56,496 nucleotides of DNA from Symbiodinium natans (GCA_905221605.1 CAJNDS010002140.1:583980-640475); one strand, 5' to 3'. Positions 1 to 10,106 are shown, counted from the first letter of the stretch. Notes: a model not told the origin generated them from the letters alone. Numbers and translations: made by a program.

Positions 1-7
1 AGGAAGC

Positions 8-250
8 CTAAACCCTAAACCCTAAACCCTGAACCCTGAACCCTGAACCCTGAACCCTAAACCCTAAACCCTAAACCCTAAACCTTAAACCCTAAACCCT
101 AAATAAACCCTAAACCCTAAACCCTAAACCCTAAACCCTAAACCCTAAACCCTAAACCCTAAACCCTAAACCCTAAACCCTAAACCCTAAACCCTAAACC
201 CTAAACCCTAAACCCTAAACCCTAAACCCTAAACCCTAAACCCTAAACCC
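8..250. repeat. Terminal telomeric array (CCCTAAA)n
   Basis: About 34 near-perfect CCCTAAA heptamers, with a few CCCTGAA variants and one short AAATAAA break, start at the left edge. The C-rich strand reads 5' to 3' from the end, which is the orientation expected of a left chromosome end. TTTAGGG is the plant-type telomere repeat, also known from dinoflagellates. Identical arrays occur internally, so whether this is the true chromosome end is inferred. Confidence 0.8.
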
Positions 251-875
251 TAACCAAGCGTGCTTCAAAGCCCAAGAAACTAGTTGAAAAAACATTGTGT
301 TTGCAAGTGGGGGGGGGGGCTGCGCCCCCCCAAACCCCCCCGCCTCTTTTTTTTGAGCCGTGCAGAGCGTGACCCCCCCACGCTTCTTTTAAGCCGCACC
401 AAGCGTGCTTCAAAGCCCAAGAAACTAGTTGAAAAACATCGTGTGAGCATTGTGTTTGCAAATGGGGGGGGGGCTGCCCCCCCCCCAACCCCCCCGCTTT
501 TTTTAAGCCGTGCAGAGCGTGCTTCAAAGCCCAAGAAACTTGTTGACACCCATCATGTGAGCAGGGTGTTGCAAATGGGGCTGGGGCTGCGCCCCCCCCA
601 ACCCCCCCCCCGCTTTTTTTAAGCCGTACCAAGCGTGCTTCAAAGCCCAAGAAACTAGTTGAAAAACATCGTGTGAGCATTGTGTTTGCAAATGGGGGGG
701 GGCTGCGCCCCCCACCCCCCCCGCTTTTTTTAAGCCGTGCAGAGCGTGCTTCAAAGCCCAAGAAACTTGTTGACGCCCATCATGTGAGCAGGGTGTTTGC
801 AAATGGGGGGGGGGGCTGCGCCCTCCCCCAACCCCCCCCCGCTTTTTTTAAGCCGTACCAAGCGTGCTTCAAACC
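251..875. repeat. Subtelomeric satellite block, copy 1
   Basis: Tandem units of about 110-120 bases alternate two forms. Each contains 'AAGCGTGCTTCAAAGCCC', 'AAGAAACTAGTTGAAAAACA' or the 'AAACTTGTTGACACCCATCA' variant, a G run, GCTGCGCC, a C run, a T run and 'AAGCCGTGCAGAGCG'. The G run and C run within each unit can pair. Many overlapping short ORFs arise only because the repeat is open in several frames; none looks like a real protein. Confidence 0.8.
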
Positions 876-879
876 CTTC

Positions 880-1138
880 TAAACCCTAAACCCTAAACCC
901 TAAACCCTAAACCCTAAACCCTAAATCCTAAACCCTAAACCCTAAACCCTAAATAAACCCTAAACCCTAAACCCTAAACCCTAAACCTAAACCTAAACCC
1001 CCTAAACCCTAAACCCTAAACCCTAAACCCTAAACCCTAAACCCTAAACCCTAAACCCTAAACCCTAAACCCTAAACCCTAAACCCTAAACCCTAAACCC
1101 TAAACCCTAAACCCTAAACCCTAAACCCTAAACCCTAA
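880..1138. repeat. Second telomeric array between subtelomeric blocks
   Basis: (CCCTAAA)n in the same orientation as the left terminus, including the same AAATAAACCC break near 950 that is seen near 100. It ends in 'CCCTAACCAAGCG' exactly as the first array does near 250. The telomere-plus-subtelomere unit has therefore been duplicated as a whole. Confidence 0.85.
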
Positions 1139-1860
1139 CCAAGCGTGCTTCAAAGCCCAAGAAACTAGTTGAAAAAACATTGTGTTTGCAAGTGGGGGGG
1201 GGGGGCTGCGCCCCCCCAAACCCCCCCGCCTCTTTTTTTTGAGCCGTGCAGAGCGTGACCCCCCCACGCTTCTTTTAAGCCGCACCAAGCGTGCTTCAAA
1301 GCCCAAGAAACTAGTTGAAAAACATCGTGTGAGCATTGTGTTTGCAAATGGGGGGGGGGCTGCCCCCCCCCCAACCCCCCCGCTTTTTTTAAGCCGTGCA
1401 GAGCGTGCTTCAAAGCCCAAGAAACTTGTTGACACCCATCATGTGAGCAGGGTGTTTGCAAATGGGGCTGGGGCTGCGCCCCCCCCAACCCCCCCCGCTT
1501 TTTTTAAGCCGTACCAAGCGTGCTTCAAAGCCCAAGAAACTAGTTGAAAAACATCGTGTGAGCATTGTGTTTGCAAATGGGGGGGGGGCTGCCCCCCCCC
1601 CCAACCCCCCCGCTTTTTTTAAGCCGTGCAGAGCGTGCTTCAAAGCCCAAGAAACTTGTTGACACCCATCATGTGAGCAGGGTGTTTGCAAATGGGGCTG
1701 GGGCTGCGCCCCCCCCAACCCCCCCCGCTTTTTTTAAGCCGTACCAAGCGTGCTTCAAAGCCCAAGAAACTAGTTGAAAAACATCGTGTGAGCATTGTGT
1801 TTGCAAATGGGGGGGGGCTGGGCCCCCTCCAACCCCCCCGCTTTTTTTAAGCCGTGCAGA
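1139..1860. repeat. Subtelomeric satellite block, copy 2
   Basis: The first 450 bases or so repeat 251-700 almost base for base, differing mainly in homopolymer lengths. Further units follow before the block ends in AAGCCGTGCAGAAAGG. High identity suggests recent duplication or ongoing homogenisation. No protein is supported. Confidence 0.8.
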
Positions 1861-1984
1861 AAGGAGTGTCTGTTTTGCCGCCCAAGACATATATACACAT
1901 ATTTTTTCCACACGTGCACACTAAACTATACATATCTTTGCGTCGAATGCGGTATCGTCCAAGAGAGGCAAAACCTCTTGTAGA

Positions 1985-2195
1985 CTACCAAGGATTTTTT
2001 TGATTAGGAAAAAGTTTTTTTTTGATTCCCGCTTCTCGAATAAATTCATTCTAGATCTCTTATAAATACCCAAAGAAAGTTTTTTTTGATTGGAAAAAAG
2101 TTTTTTCTTGATCTTTGGAAAGTTTTTTTTAGATTGGTCGGGAAAAGTTTTTTTTTGATTGGGAAAAAGTTTTTTTTTGATGGGTTTTTTCCCAC
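1985..2195. repeat. T-run/GATT(G)GGAAAAAG degenerate tandem repeat
   Basis: Six or so units of about 25-30 bases, each an 8-9 base T run followed by GATT and GGAAAAAG. The block leads directly into the ACACCC array. No coding potential. Confidence 0.6.
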
Positions 2196-2380
2196 ACCCC
2201 ACACCCACACACCCACACACCCACACCCACACCCACACCCACACCCACACCCACACCCACCCACACCCACACCCACACACCCACACACCCACCCACCCAC
2301 CCACCCACCACCCACCACACGCACACAACACACCCCCACGCACCATACGCACGCACGCACGCACACCACACCACACACAC

Positions 2381-2461
<81 letters not shown>
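2196..2461. repeat. (ACACCC)n then (CA)n microsatellite
   Basis: A hexamer-like ACACCC/CCCA array passes into GCAC-rich sequence and then a pure CA run of about 70 bases. The long Cys/Val and His/Thr ORFs here on both strands are artefacts of the repeat. Confidence 0.9.
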
Positions 2462-2462
<1 letters not shown>

Positions 2463-2715
2463 GCGCTCTGAGACTCTTTTATAGGCAGAGGCCAAAATCC
2501 TGCTAAGCCTCGAGTAGATTGCAGACAGTGCCACACGGTCCATGCTGAGAACATGCTGGGACCCTGGGATTAGGAAAGCTTCAAATCGTCCAGGTACCCT
2601 AAACCCTAAACCCTAAATCATGAAACTGGGAGATATCGTCCTTGAAGCCAGACCAAGGCCAGTGAAAGCAAAGCATCGATTCCAGTCAAACCGACTAAAG
2701 GCAGACGCCCCAATT

Positions 2716-2789
2716 CAGGGTTTAGGGTTCAGGGTTCAGGGTTTAGGGTTTAGGGTTTAGGGTTTAGGGTTTAGGGTTTAGGGTTTAGG
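2716..2789. repeat. Interstitial telomeric array (TTTAGGG)n
   Basis: About ten TTTAGGG/TTCAGGG heptamers in the orientation opposite to the left telomere. The array lies just upstream of a PPR-like fragment. Shorter C-strand arrays flank it at 2597-2616 and 2957-2996. Confidence 0.85.
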
Positions 2790-2837
2790 CCTAAAGGTAT
2801 CCTAGGTTCCTGGGAAGCCGCTGAAGCCCAGTGAGGC

Positions 2838-2955
2838 TGCAACTCGGCAATCACTGCTTGTGAGAAGGCCGGGCAGTGGATTCGGGCCCTGAATCTGCTT
2901 CAAGGATGCTTGGCTGCTCAGTGCTTCAGAAGACTTCCGCGGAGCTTGAGGGAGC
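2838..2955 (+). pseudogene. PPR repeat fragment, frameshifted
   Basis: From 2841 the + strand reads N-S-A-I-T-A-C-E-K-A-G-Q-W with A-L-N-L-L after it, the helix A/B signature of dinoflagellate PPR proteins, which bind organellar RNA. Upstream, the frame giving K-P-S-E-A-A-T (the usual lead-in to this motif) is a different one, so a short deletion has broken the repeat between 2835 and 2845. The reading frame then runs into CCCTAAA heptamers at 2957. The fragment is either a pseudogene or an exon edge. Confidence 0.6.
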
Positions 2956-2989
2956 TAAACCCTAAACCCTAAACTCTAAACCCTAAACC

Positions 2990-3310
2990 CTAAACCGTTG
3001 GGCTTAGGATTTCATCGTGCTCCCGCCATGGTCCTGTCACAGGTTCCGTGTCCCGACGACGCACTCGCCTAGGGCCAAAATATAGGTGAGGGGCAAAATC
3101 CAATGAGGGCCCTGTCAGCGCTCGCTTGCGTCCGCGAGTCTGCCTGCGCATGGTGCGCATTCCGAATCGCCAATGACGACCCTCTCGGTGCTCCTGTGCG
3201 ATCTGTGCGCTTCTCTCATTGAGAAGCCGCTCCCATGCGGTGAGCCTGTAGGGGATTAGGACGGATTTCAAGTGCGCTGCCTGCTCGCAGCGATTGTCGG
3301 AGTTCGGATC
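2990..3310. other. Intergenic; weak minus-strand ORF only
   Basis: A 93-codon minus-strand ORF (3271-2990) begins MKSVLIPYRL and is Arg-rich. I do not recognise it, and it overlaps the telomeric heptamers at its C-terminal end. No convincing + strand exon is visible. Confidence 0.3.
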
Positions 3311-3499
3311 TACATCGCTGTCCTGAACGAAGACTGTCTAGAGTGCAGAGAGTTTCGGTATTTAGGATGTTTAATTACGGGCTGCGGAGCTACTGTCATG
3401 GCAGTCTTCTGCAGTAAGCACTCAATGGCCTCTCTGCGGTATATGTGAGGTATGTCTGCTATGCAGCTGGAACCCAGCGTCGTGAGCTCTTTAGCTTGA

Positions 3500-3692
3500 C
3501 AGTTCTGCAGGTCATGTGCTGGGTGCAACTTCGTTATATGTCGAAGGCCATATTGTGTGGCCATTAGCAGCGCAGTGCATTCTGAATCAAGGCTGGAGCT
3601 CCACAATCAGTGCCTGCGAAAATGCTGAACAGTGGCAAGCGGCTGTAGCTTTGCCACGTGGACGCGAAAGATGCTTTGGAGATAAACCCTAA
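3500..3692 (+). pseudogene. PPR repeat fragment terminated by telomeric repeat
   Basis: The + frame reads W-S-S-T-I-S-A-C-E-N-A-E-Q-W-Q-A-A-V-A-L from 3594, a clear PPR helix pair. The frame then continues for a few codons and is closed by the TAA of the first CCCTAAA heptamer (3690-3692). The telomeric repeat supplies the stop, which fits insertion of telomeric sequence into a former PPR gene. The 98-codon minus-strand ORF over the same stretch is a shadow. Confidence 0.6.
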
Positions 3693-3740
3693 ACCCATAA
3701 ACCCTAAACCCTAAGAGCTGAACCCTAAACCCTAAACCCT
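3684..3740. repeat. Interstitial telomeric repeats between PPR fragments
   Basis: Degenerate CCCTAAA units (with CCCATAAA and CCCTAAGAGCTGAA variants) lie between two PPR-coding fragments on the same strand. The array appears to interrupt what may once have been one PPR gene. Confidence 0.7.
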
Positions 3741-3800
3741 CTTTCCCAATAAGTGGGGCATGCAGATGCAGCTCGGGAACCGTGACCGAGGCTGCACTCC

Positions 3801-3995
3801 ATGAGTTGCTCTCGCACAGAGCCGAATGCTCTGACCCTGAACTCTGTCATCAGCGCCTGCGAAAAGAGCTCCCTGTGGCAGAAGTCCTTGAAGCTGCTCT
3901 TCGGGATTCTTGACAGAAATGCCCTCACCATCCTTCACGCAGGCATGCACCATAGTCGCGCCCTGCGGATGCCAGGTGTTCGGTACTGCTTGTAG
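3801..3995 (+). CDS. PPR protein fragment (exon)
   Basis: A 64-codon + frame contains P-N-A-L-T-L-N-S-V-I-S-A-C-E-K followed by L-W-Q-K-S-L-K-L-L, a complete PPR motif of the dinoflagellate type. PPR proteins normally carry many tandem 35-residue repeats and act on organellar transcripts; only one is seen here. It is the third PPR unit within 1.2 kb on this strand. It could be an exon of a fragmented gene or a relic. The minus-strand ORFs over it are shadows. Confidence 0.6.
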   Translation: MSCSRTEPNALTLNSVISACEKSSLWQKSLKLLFGILDRNALTILHAGMHHSRALRMPGVRYCL

Positions 3996-4099
3996 TAGTT
4001 TTCCGGGCACGGTCTTCCGGTGAAGGGCAAGCGCGACTGCGCACGAATCATCCATCATGTACCCCCCCTAACCTCTATCCTCTAACCTCTGTCGGATAC

Positions 4100-5985
4100 A
4101 TGCTGGTTAGATAGATAGATGTTGCCCCCCTATCTATCTATCTATCTATCTATCTAACCACCCCCCCCCCTATCTAACCACCCCCCCCCCCCCCCCCGGC
4201 GTTAAAATTTTTACAGGAGCCTGTCTATCTATCTATCTATCTATCTATCTAACCCCCCCCCCCCCCTGGCCAGGGTCCACCCGTCAGGTACTATCTATCT
4301 ATCTAACCACGGATACATGCTGGTTAGATAGATAGATGTTGCCCCTCTATCTATCTATTTATCTATCTATCTATTTATTATCTAAACCACACCCCCCCCC
4401 CCCCCCCCGGGCTACACTTTTACAGGAGCCTGTCTATCTATCTATCTATCTATCTACCCCCCCCCCCCCCCCACTGCACCCCCCCCCCCCCCCCCCACTG
4501 AAAATTTTTACTTGCTGTCTAGCTAAAACCACGCCGCCTTCCCCCCCCCCGGCCACCCCCCCCCCCTCAGTATCTTAACTCGCCATGGTCCACCCATCAG
4601 TTCCTATCTATTCGAAGCCCCCCCCCCCCGAAAATTTACCGGAGCCTGTCTATCTATCAATCTAACGCCCCTCCCCTGCATCTAAAAAACCCCCACCCCC
4701 CCCCCCCCCTGCCACCCCCCTCTATCTAAAACCCCCCCCCTTGCCCGGGTCCCACCTGTCAGGTAACTATCTCTCTATCTCCAATCTCCACCCCCCCCCC
4801 CCCCTCCCCGCCGACAGGAATTTTAGACTAGCATATCTAACCCCCCCCGCTGCAGGTCACCCGTCAGGTACTATCTATCTATCTAACCACCCCCCAGCTG
4901 AAAATTTTCTTCTCTATCCATCCACCCCCCGACCAGGTTCCACCCGTCAGGTACTATCTATCTTCTGGCGTCATCCATGGTCGAGGGGTATGGGGCCATA
5001 CGAGATCGGGCCCATGAGGCATGGGTGGGGTGGGCGGAGCGGGCGGGAGGGGGCCCTTTTACTTCAGGCGAGGTGGAGGGGGCAAAGATCTTACGCCACA
5101 TGAAGGAATTGTGGGAAGGGCATGCGTTGGAGCCCATAGAATTATTCATGCATTTGGGCATGAAGGGCAGGGGGGGGGGGGGCAGGGGGGCATTGTTTGG
5201 GCATGCGTTGGAGGGGGTGGGGAGGGTTTGGGCATGCATTGGTTGGGCCACCCCCCCAATACCCCCCAACTGAAAATTTTACTGTCTATCTATCTATCTA
5301 ACCCCCCCCCCTGAGCAGTACCCACCCGTCAGGTGCGAACAACTAACTAACCACCACCACTCCCCCCTCTATCTCACCCCCCCGTCTCTCCAACCACCCC
5401 CCCCCCCCGGCCCCCTGTCAGGTACTATCTATCTATCTAACCCCCCCTCCGGCCACCCCCCCCGCCCCAGCTGAAAATTTTACTGTCTCCTATCTACCTA
5501 TCTATCTATCTATCTAACCCCTCCCCCCCCCCGGCTAGGGTCCACCGTCAGGTCCACCCTATCTAACCACCCCCCCCCCCCCCCCCTCCGGCCACCCCCC
5601 CCCGGCTGAAAAATTTTACTGTTTATCTATCCCCCCCCCCCCCCCCCCCCCTTCCAGGAGTACTATCTATTTATCTAACCACCCCCCCCCCCCTGGCCAC
5701 CCCCCCCTCCCCCCTGCACCCGGCTTAAATTTTACAGAGCTGTCTATCTATCTATGCCCAGGTCCACCCGTCAGGTACTATCTATCTATATCACCACCCC
5801 CCCACACCCACCCCCCTCCCCCCCCAGCTGAAAATTTTACATGCCCACCCTCCCACAGGCCCCCCCCCCCCATCAAAGCTCCCCCCCCTCCGCTGGCCAG
5901 GGTCCACCCGTCAGGTACTATCTATCTATCTTACCCCTCCCCCTCCCCCGCAGGAGCCTCTCTATCTATCTATCTATCTATAGGG
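4100..5985. repeat. Compound (ATCT)n / poly-C / 'GGTCCACCCGTCAGGTAC' satellite
   Basis: An irregular higher-order array. Each unit of roughly 120-170 bases has 'CTGAAAATTTTAC', a TATC tetranucleotide run, a C-rich stretch of 8-20 bases, 'GGCCAGGGTCCACCCGTCAG', another TATC run and AACCACC. More than ten partial units are visible. 4975-5270 departs from the pattern (GC-rich with GGGCATGCGTTGGA repeats). ORFs here are Pro/Ser/Ile low-complexity artefacts. Confidence 0.8.
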
Positions 5986-6288
5986 ATTCTAATAGGGGGT
6001 ACTATAATCCCGATTCAAAACTCCTGTGTTGCGAAGCTTGCAACAGGTCTAAACCCCAAATGTACCCCTAAGCCTTAAACCCCAATTCCAAACCCTTAAG
6101 GCTTTGGGCTTAGAGTTAAGGGTCAAGAAAGTCAACAACATCCCCCCCCCCCCCCCCCGAAAAAAATCCACCTATCTATCTATCTGTCCAACCCCCCCCC
6201 CTCCCTCCCAAACCCATCCTGCTATCCCTCTAACCTCTATCCCCCCAATTCCCTAGGAGATAGAGGTTAGCTGGCGTACGTCCTGGAA

Positions 6289-6420
6289 TCATCTGCAAAC
6301 TTTGCAAGGATGCAGGAGATGGGCCTTGAAGCCAATGGAGTTACCTTCAATGCTGCGATCCTGGCTTGCTCCCGGTCACGCCAGTGGCAGCAGGCCCTCC
6401 GTCTCTTTTCTGACGCATGG
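6289..6420 (+). CDS. PPR protein exon
   Basis: The + frame reads F-A-R-M-Q-E-M-G-L-E-A-N-G-V-T-F-N-A-A-I, then L-A-C-S-R-S-R-Q-W-Q-Q-A-L-R-L-F. This is one complete PPR repeat with the usual 'M.E.GL..N.VTFNA.I.AC' helix A and QWQQAL helix B. It lies downstream of the compound satellite on the same strand as the other PPR pieces. A GC or GT donor near 6413-6421 is possible, since the frame meets TAG at 6430. Family identification is solid; exon limits are approximate. Confidence 0.7.
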
Positions 6421-6566
6421 CCTGCACTTTAGAAAAATTCTTCGTCGCCACAATGTCCTGCTTCTGTGCTCCTTCCTCCCGTCTAAACACCTTCGAGACA
6501 TTCCCAGGCGGGTAAAATGGCTGGGGAACTGGGGGTCCCAGACCCCTATAAGCCCTAAACCCTCAA

Positions 6567-6691
6567 CTTGGTACCAGTAGCCCAGTGGTACCTTTTTTCC
6601 CTTTTTTCTTGGTTCAAGGTTCCCTCCTATAAAGTAACCAACCCCCCAAAAAAGGGCACCCTTACTGTAATATGGTTGCTGGGCTACCAAA
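6567..6691. mobile_element. Fold-back element, family B (CTTGGTAGCCCAGTGG TIR)
   Basis: The left end reads ACTTGGTACCAGTAGCCCAG and the right end GCTGGGCTACCAA. The interior has 'CCCTTTTTTC', 'AAAGTAACCAACCCC' and AAGGGCACCCTTA, shared with copies at 22383-22503, 34356-34468 and 36818-36932. Terminal inverted repeats, short length and no ORF fit a MITE. Confidence 0.75.
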
Positions 6692-6715
6692 AGCCAAGCC
6701 AAAGCCTTCCGAATA

Positions 6716-6889
6716 CTTGGAGCTTCGTGGTACTTCATAATCCAATTATACCTGTACCCATCGCTCAATGAATATTAGAACCAGATTAGGACACTTACAA
6801 GAGCTTATAAGTGGGTTACAAGTACAAACCCTAAACCCTAAACCCTAAACCCTCCTTATAATTGGGTCATAAGTACCATGAACCTCCAA
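6716..6889. mobile_element. Fold-back element, family A, interrupted by telomeric repeats
   Basis: The ends are CTTGGAGCTTCGTGGTAC and GTACCATGAACCTCCAA, the family A inverted repeat. At 6826-6853 exactly four AAACCCT heptamers (28 bases) sit inside the right half, between 'AAGTAC' and 'CCTTATAATTGGGT', which are nearly contiguous in the other copies. The element is therefore older than the telomeric insertion. Confidence 0.75.
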
Positions 6890-7154
6890 ATTCTCAGCAT
6901 CGAGGACATGCAGTCGTCGGGAGTCGATCCGGAGCCCTTGACCCTGGGAGAGGATTCATGTTCAACGTGGCTCCTAAGTGGGGGTTTAGGGTTTAGGGTT
7001 TAGCGTTTAGGGTTTAGGATTTAGGGCTTAGGCTTCAGGGTTGAGGCTTCGGAACCCTGTTGAAGCCCTACACCTGGGTACCGGGCTTCTTCAGATTCGG
7101 AGACTGTTCCGATTGAACTCGCAGCCAAGGACATTCAGCGCCATGGCTTGAACT

Positions 7155-7410
7155 AAGCCCTAGGCCCTAAACCCTAAACCCTAAACCCCAAACCCTAAAC
7201 CCTAAACCCTGAACCCTGAATCCTAAACCCTAAACCCTAAACCCTAAACCCTAAACCCTAAACCCTAAACCCTAAACCCTAAACCCTAAACCCTAAACAC
7301 TAAACCCTAAACCCTAAACCCTAAACCCTAAACCCTAAACCCTAAACCCTAAACCCTAAACCCTAAACCCCAACCCCTAACCCCTAAACCCTACACCCTA
7401 AACCCTAAAG
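7155..7410. repeat. Large interstitial telomeric array (CCCTAAA)n
   Basis: About 34 heptamers, mostly perfect, with occasional CCCTGAA, CCCCAAA and CCCTACA variants towards the right. Length is comparable to the terminal array. Opposite-orientation short arrays lie nearby at 6985-7040 and 7533-7590. Confidence 0.9.
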
Positions 7411-7651
7411 TTGCTGCAGATCTTAAGTTGTTCCGGCCTCTCCCACATTGCCCAGCCGCAGTGGTAAGCTTGCAAGTCGGCTTCTTGAGGATCGTGTGAC
7501 TCCTCTTCCATGATCCTAAGGTTAGCTGCCCCTTGGGGTTTAGGGTTTAGGGTTTAGGGTTTCGCGTTTAGGGTTTAGGGTTTAGGATTTAGGGTGTGCA
7601 TGTTCATGAACATTTCAGGGAAGAACGCGCCCCAAAGAGACGTAAGGTTAC

Positions 7652-7849
7652 GTGCTGATGAACTGCGAGCAGTTCGGCCTCGTGAGTCACGAGGCTTTTG
7701 CTGCCACTGGGGGTTTAGGGTTTAGGGAAGGTGATCACTCTTGCCGCGGCTGTTCGGATGATCAACATGTGCGGCAGGTGGTTGTCCTCGCCAGCCTGCG
7801 GGACGTTCATGGCCGGCGCATTGTTGCGCAACATGCGCTTGACGATTAA
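7652..7849 (+). CDS. Uncertain exon pair around a telomeric remnant
   Basis: The + frame from about 7640 reads V-L-M-N-C-E-Q-F-G-L-V-S-H-E-A-F-A-A-T-G up to the sequence GGGTTTAGGGTTTAGGG at 7711-7726. After it a second frame gives K-V-I-T-L-A-A-A-V-R-M-I-N-M-C-G. Both pieces look protein-like but I recognise neither. The telomeric remnant between them is too short to be an ordinary intron. It may be a coding gene scarred by two heptamers. Confidence 0.3.
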   Translation: MLMNCEQFGLVSHEAFAATGGLGFREGDHSCRGCSDDQHVRQVVVLASLRDVHGRRIVAQHALDD

Positions 7850-8097
7850 AAAAGGTTGCCAGCGACATCAAGCCCCGTAGGACAAAGAGTCGATTCTCAG
7901 CAGATCCCTCCCCTATTTTCCCGGCCTTCGAGTGCCCGCTATTCTTCCAAGTGCTTCAGTATGGGGTTCTGAAGGACCCTGGTATCCTAACCCTTAACTC
8001 CTTAAACCATAAACTAAACCCTAAACTCTAACCCGTGAGCCTGAAACATACAGCTTCAGTAGGTTCGTAAGCCCTTGGAGTAGCGACCTTCAAGGGA

Positions 8098-8275
8098 CTA
8101 AAGGAGGAACTCCTAATTATAAGGGACCTTGGGCTTTATTTTAAGGGGGTTCTTTAGGGGCTACTTCGGTATATGGGAACTCTAGAAGGTATATATAGGC
8201 TTAGGGCTTACATGGGGGAAAAGATCAAGGGTCCCTTCTAGGGGGCCCCTCCTTATACCCCCTTAAGTCCTGCCA
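8098..8275. repeat. Possible fold-back element
   Basis: The left part AAGGAGGAACTCC and ATAAGGGACCTTGGGC has imperfect complements in the right part (AAGGGTCCCTTC and GGGGCCCCTCCTTAT). The stretch is AT-rich with many TATAGG steps and no ORF. It resembles the other short inverted-repeat elements but I see no second copy in the window. Confidence 0.4.
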
Positions 8276-8570
8276 GGAGATGCTCAGCCACTTCCGCTCA
8301 TTTGAGCCGGCACTCAATCAGCTGCCTGCGCGGGCATGGGCCCCAGAAGGGCACTTTAGGGCGGATTCGGGTTACAAGGCCCAAAGGCTTTTGGGTTTTT
8401 TGGGTTTTGGGGTTATATGGAGAATCACCGGCTGAGCAAGCTCATCTGGGGCCGCGGACCTGCATGATATCTGAAGGTGCACGCAGCGGGCATCACCTTC
8501 CATGCGAACAACGAGGCACTCGCTCATGTCGATTGCAGCCAATGCCCTTGACGTTCGTTGTTGTTGTCCA

Positions 8571-8892
8571 GCTCTCTCTCTCTCTCTCTCTGCCGTCTCT
8601 TTCCCCCCTCGCTCTCACCACCCTCTCTTCCCCTCTCGATCCCCGTCTAAATTCCTCTCTTCTGTTTTCTCTCTCTCTCTCTCTCTCTCTCTTTCCTCTT
8701 TCTCTTCTTCTTTCTATTTCTCTGTCTCTTTCGTTTTTTTTCTCGCTCTCTCTCTCTCTCTCTCCCCCTCCCTCCCTCCCCCCCCTCTCTCTCTCTCTCT
8801 CTTTGTCTCCCCCCTCTCGCTCCCCTTCTTTGCAGTCTGTCTCTGCCCCTCTCTCTCTATCTGCGCTCTCTGCTCACTCGCTGCCCTCTGCC

Positions 8893-8958
<66 letters not shown>

Positions 8959-8992
8959 CCTCTCCATCCCTCTCCCTCTCTCCCTGCCACAA
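8571..8992. repeat. (CT)n microsatellite block
   Basis: More than 400 bases of pyrimidine-rich sequence, with several pure CT runs; the longest is about 60 bases at 8900-8954. The 213- and 234-codon Ser/Leu-rich ORFs here are products of the dinucleotide repeat. Confidence 0.9.
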
Positions 8993-9010
8993 ACTTGCAT
9001 CCCTGACAAC

Positions 9011-9320
9011 CGTCGCAAAAGTCAATCAGCTACCGGCTTCACAAGTTGCGATGCCATCAACTTTCAGGACGGCTTCTTCTACGGCCGTGCAGGATTTGTC
9101 GGAAAGACTGATGCGGCCAAGGTACAGTGATTTGCATGTTTGATGTGACGGCTTGGCGTGGCGAAGCACAGTCCGGATGATGCACGTGTCGCAATGCAGG
9201 CAGATCTGTTCAAGAAACACCAGGTCGAAAGCCAAGAGTTCTCTCGTCAGCAGGATACGAGGGTCTTGCCACGCAGCAGCGCACGCATTGATGTGCACAC
9301 TGCTCATGCTGCCCCATGAA
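9011..9320 (+). CDS. Two exon-like segments of an unidentified gene
   Basis: From 9011 the + frame reads R-R-K-S-Q-S-A-T-G-F-T-S-C-D-A-I-N-F-Q-D, then G-F-F-Y-G-R-A-G-F-V-G-K-T-D-A-A-K, and ends at AAG|GTACAG, a good GT donor at 9122. A second frame, about 9164-9318, reads K-H-S-P-D-D-A-R-V-A-M-Q-A-D-L-F-K-K-H-Q. Composition is balanced and unlike the repeats nearby. I do not recognise the protein. Confidence 0.4.
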
Positions 9321-9739
9321 GCTAATCACGCCGCGGATTCGAATGAGGTGGGCGACCTGAGAGTCAGGCGCGCCGATGTTGGTTGGAAATTTGTCCGGCT
9401 GATGTGATCACAACATAGAAGGTAACAGCTAGTTGGGCAGGTAGCGATCTTCTCGTCATACAGGGCACGCATGGCGGAACACGGTAGAAACGTCCACGAC
9501 CCCGACACCAGGTTCCTCTGCACACCTGAATGTTACGCCACTGTCGTTGCCGTGCAGTGCCGGAAGGACAGCCTGTGCTCTGAAAGGCCTGCTCCATAGT
9601 GCGAGCTTAGCTTGGCTTATAGTCTTCGCTTCAAGCTAGGCTGACGTCAGACTCTCAGGCATGTCACTGAACATGTCACGAAGAATGCTTCATGTGAGCA
9701 TGATGAGCTTACTGTATGTGAAAGGCAATGCTTTGCCAG

Positions 9740-10106
9740 GACCAGTTCGAGACGTTTGTGCCCTACCGCGTGGTCACCCAAGCGCCCTGCGATGATGAGC
9801 GCCAGGTGGGCACAGCAGCAACATGGGACCGCAGCAAGAACCCCTGCAGCGCGCAAGCGGTGTTCTAGAAATCCCCAAACCCAGCTTGAAGCCCAGAAGC
9901 ATCATGCATTACGCAGCCTTGATGTGGTCGGGTACCATGTTTAGGTACTCTGAGGCGTCTGCGGGAGGGGTGGAGGGGTGTCGGGTCTACAAAAATGCCT
10001 CGGCCTTCAGCTCTCCAACCCAAGCAAGAATCAACTGCGAGGAGCGGCTCAAGCTTGTGGAGGAGGGCGACAAGACCTGGAGGGACCGTGACGTGTACTT
10101 GCGTAG
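9740..10106 (+). CDS. Two exons of an unidentified gene, second ending at a telomeric donor
   Basis: Exon 1 is 9740-9805: acceptor CCAG|G, product D-Q-F-E-T-F-V-P-Y-R-V-V-T-Q-A-P-C-D-D-E plus R-Q, donor CAG|GTGGGC. Exon 2 runs from about 9979 to 10106 and gives C-R-V-Y-K-N-A-S-A-F-S-S-P-T-Q-A-R-I-N-C, then an acidic/basic tail D-K-T-W-R-D-R-D-V-Y-L-R. It ends at GTAG|GTTTAGGG, where a TTTAGGG array begins. The proteins look real but are unrecognised; joining them into one gene is inference. Confidence 0.45.

Noticed and set aside
1921-2554. Cys/Val-rich and His/Thr-rich long ORFs
   Set aside because: They translate the CA and ACACCC microsatellite in several frames at once.
8302-9143. Ser/Leu-rich ORFs of 213-234 codons
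   Set aside because: They are translations of the CT dinucleotide block; the unique ends do not resemble any protein.
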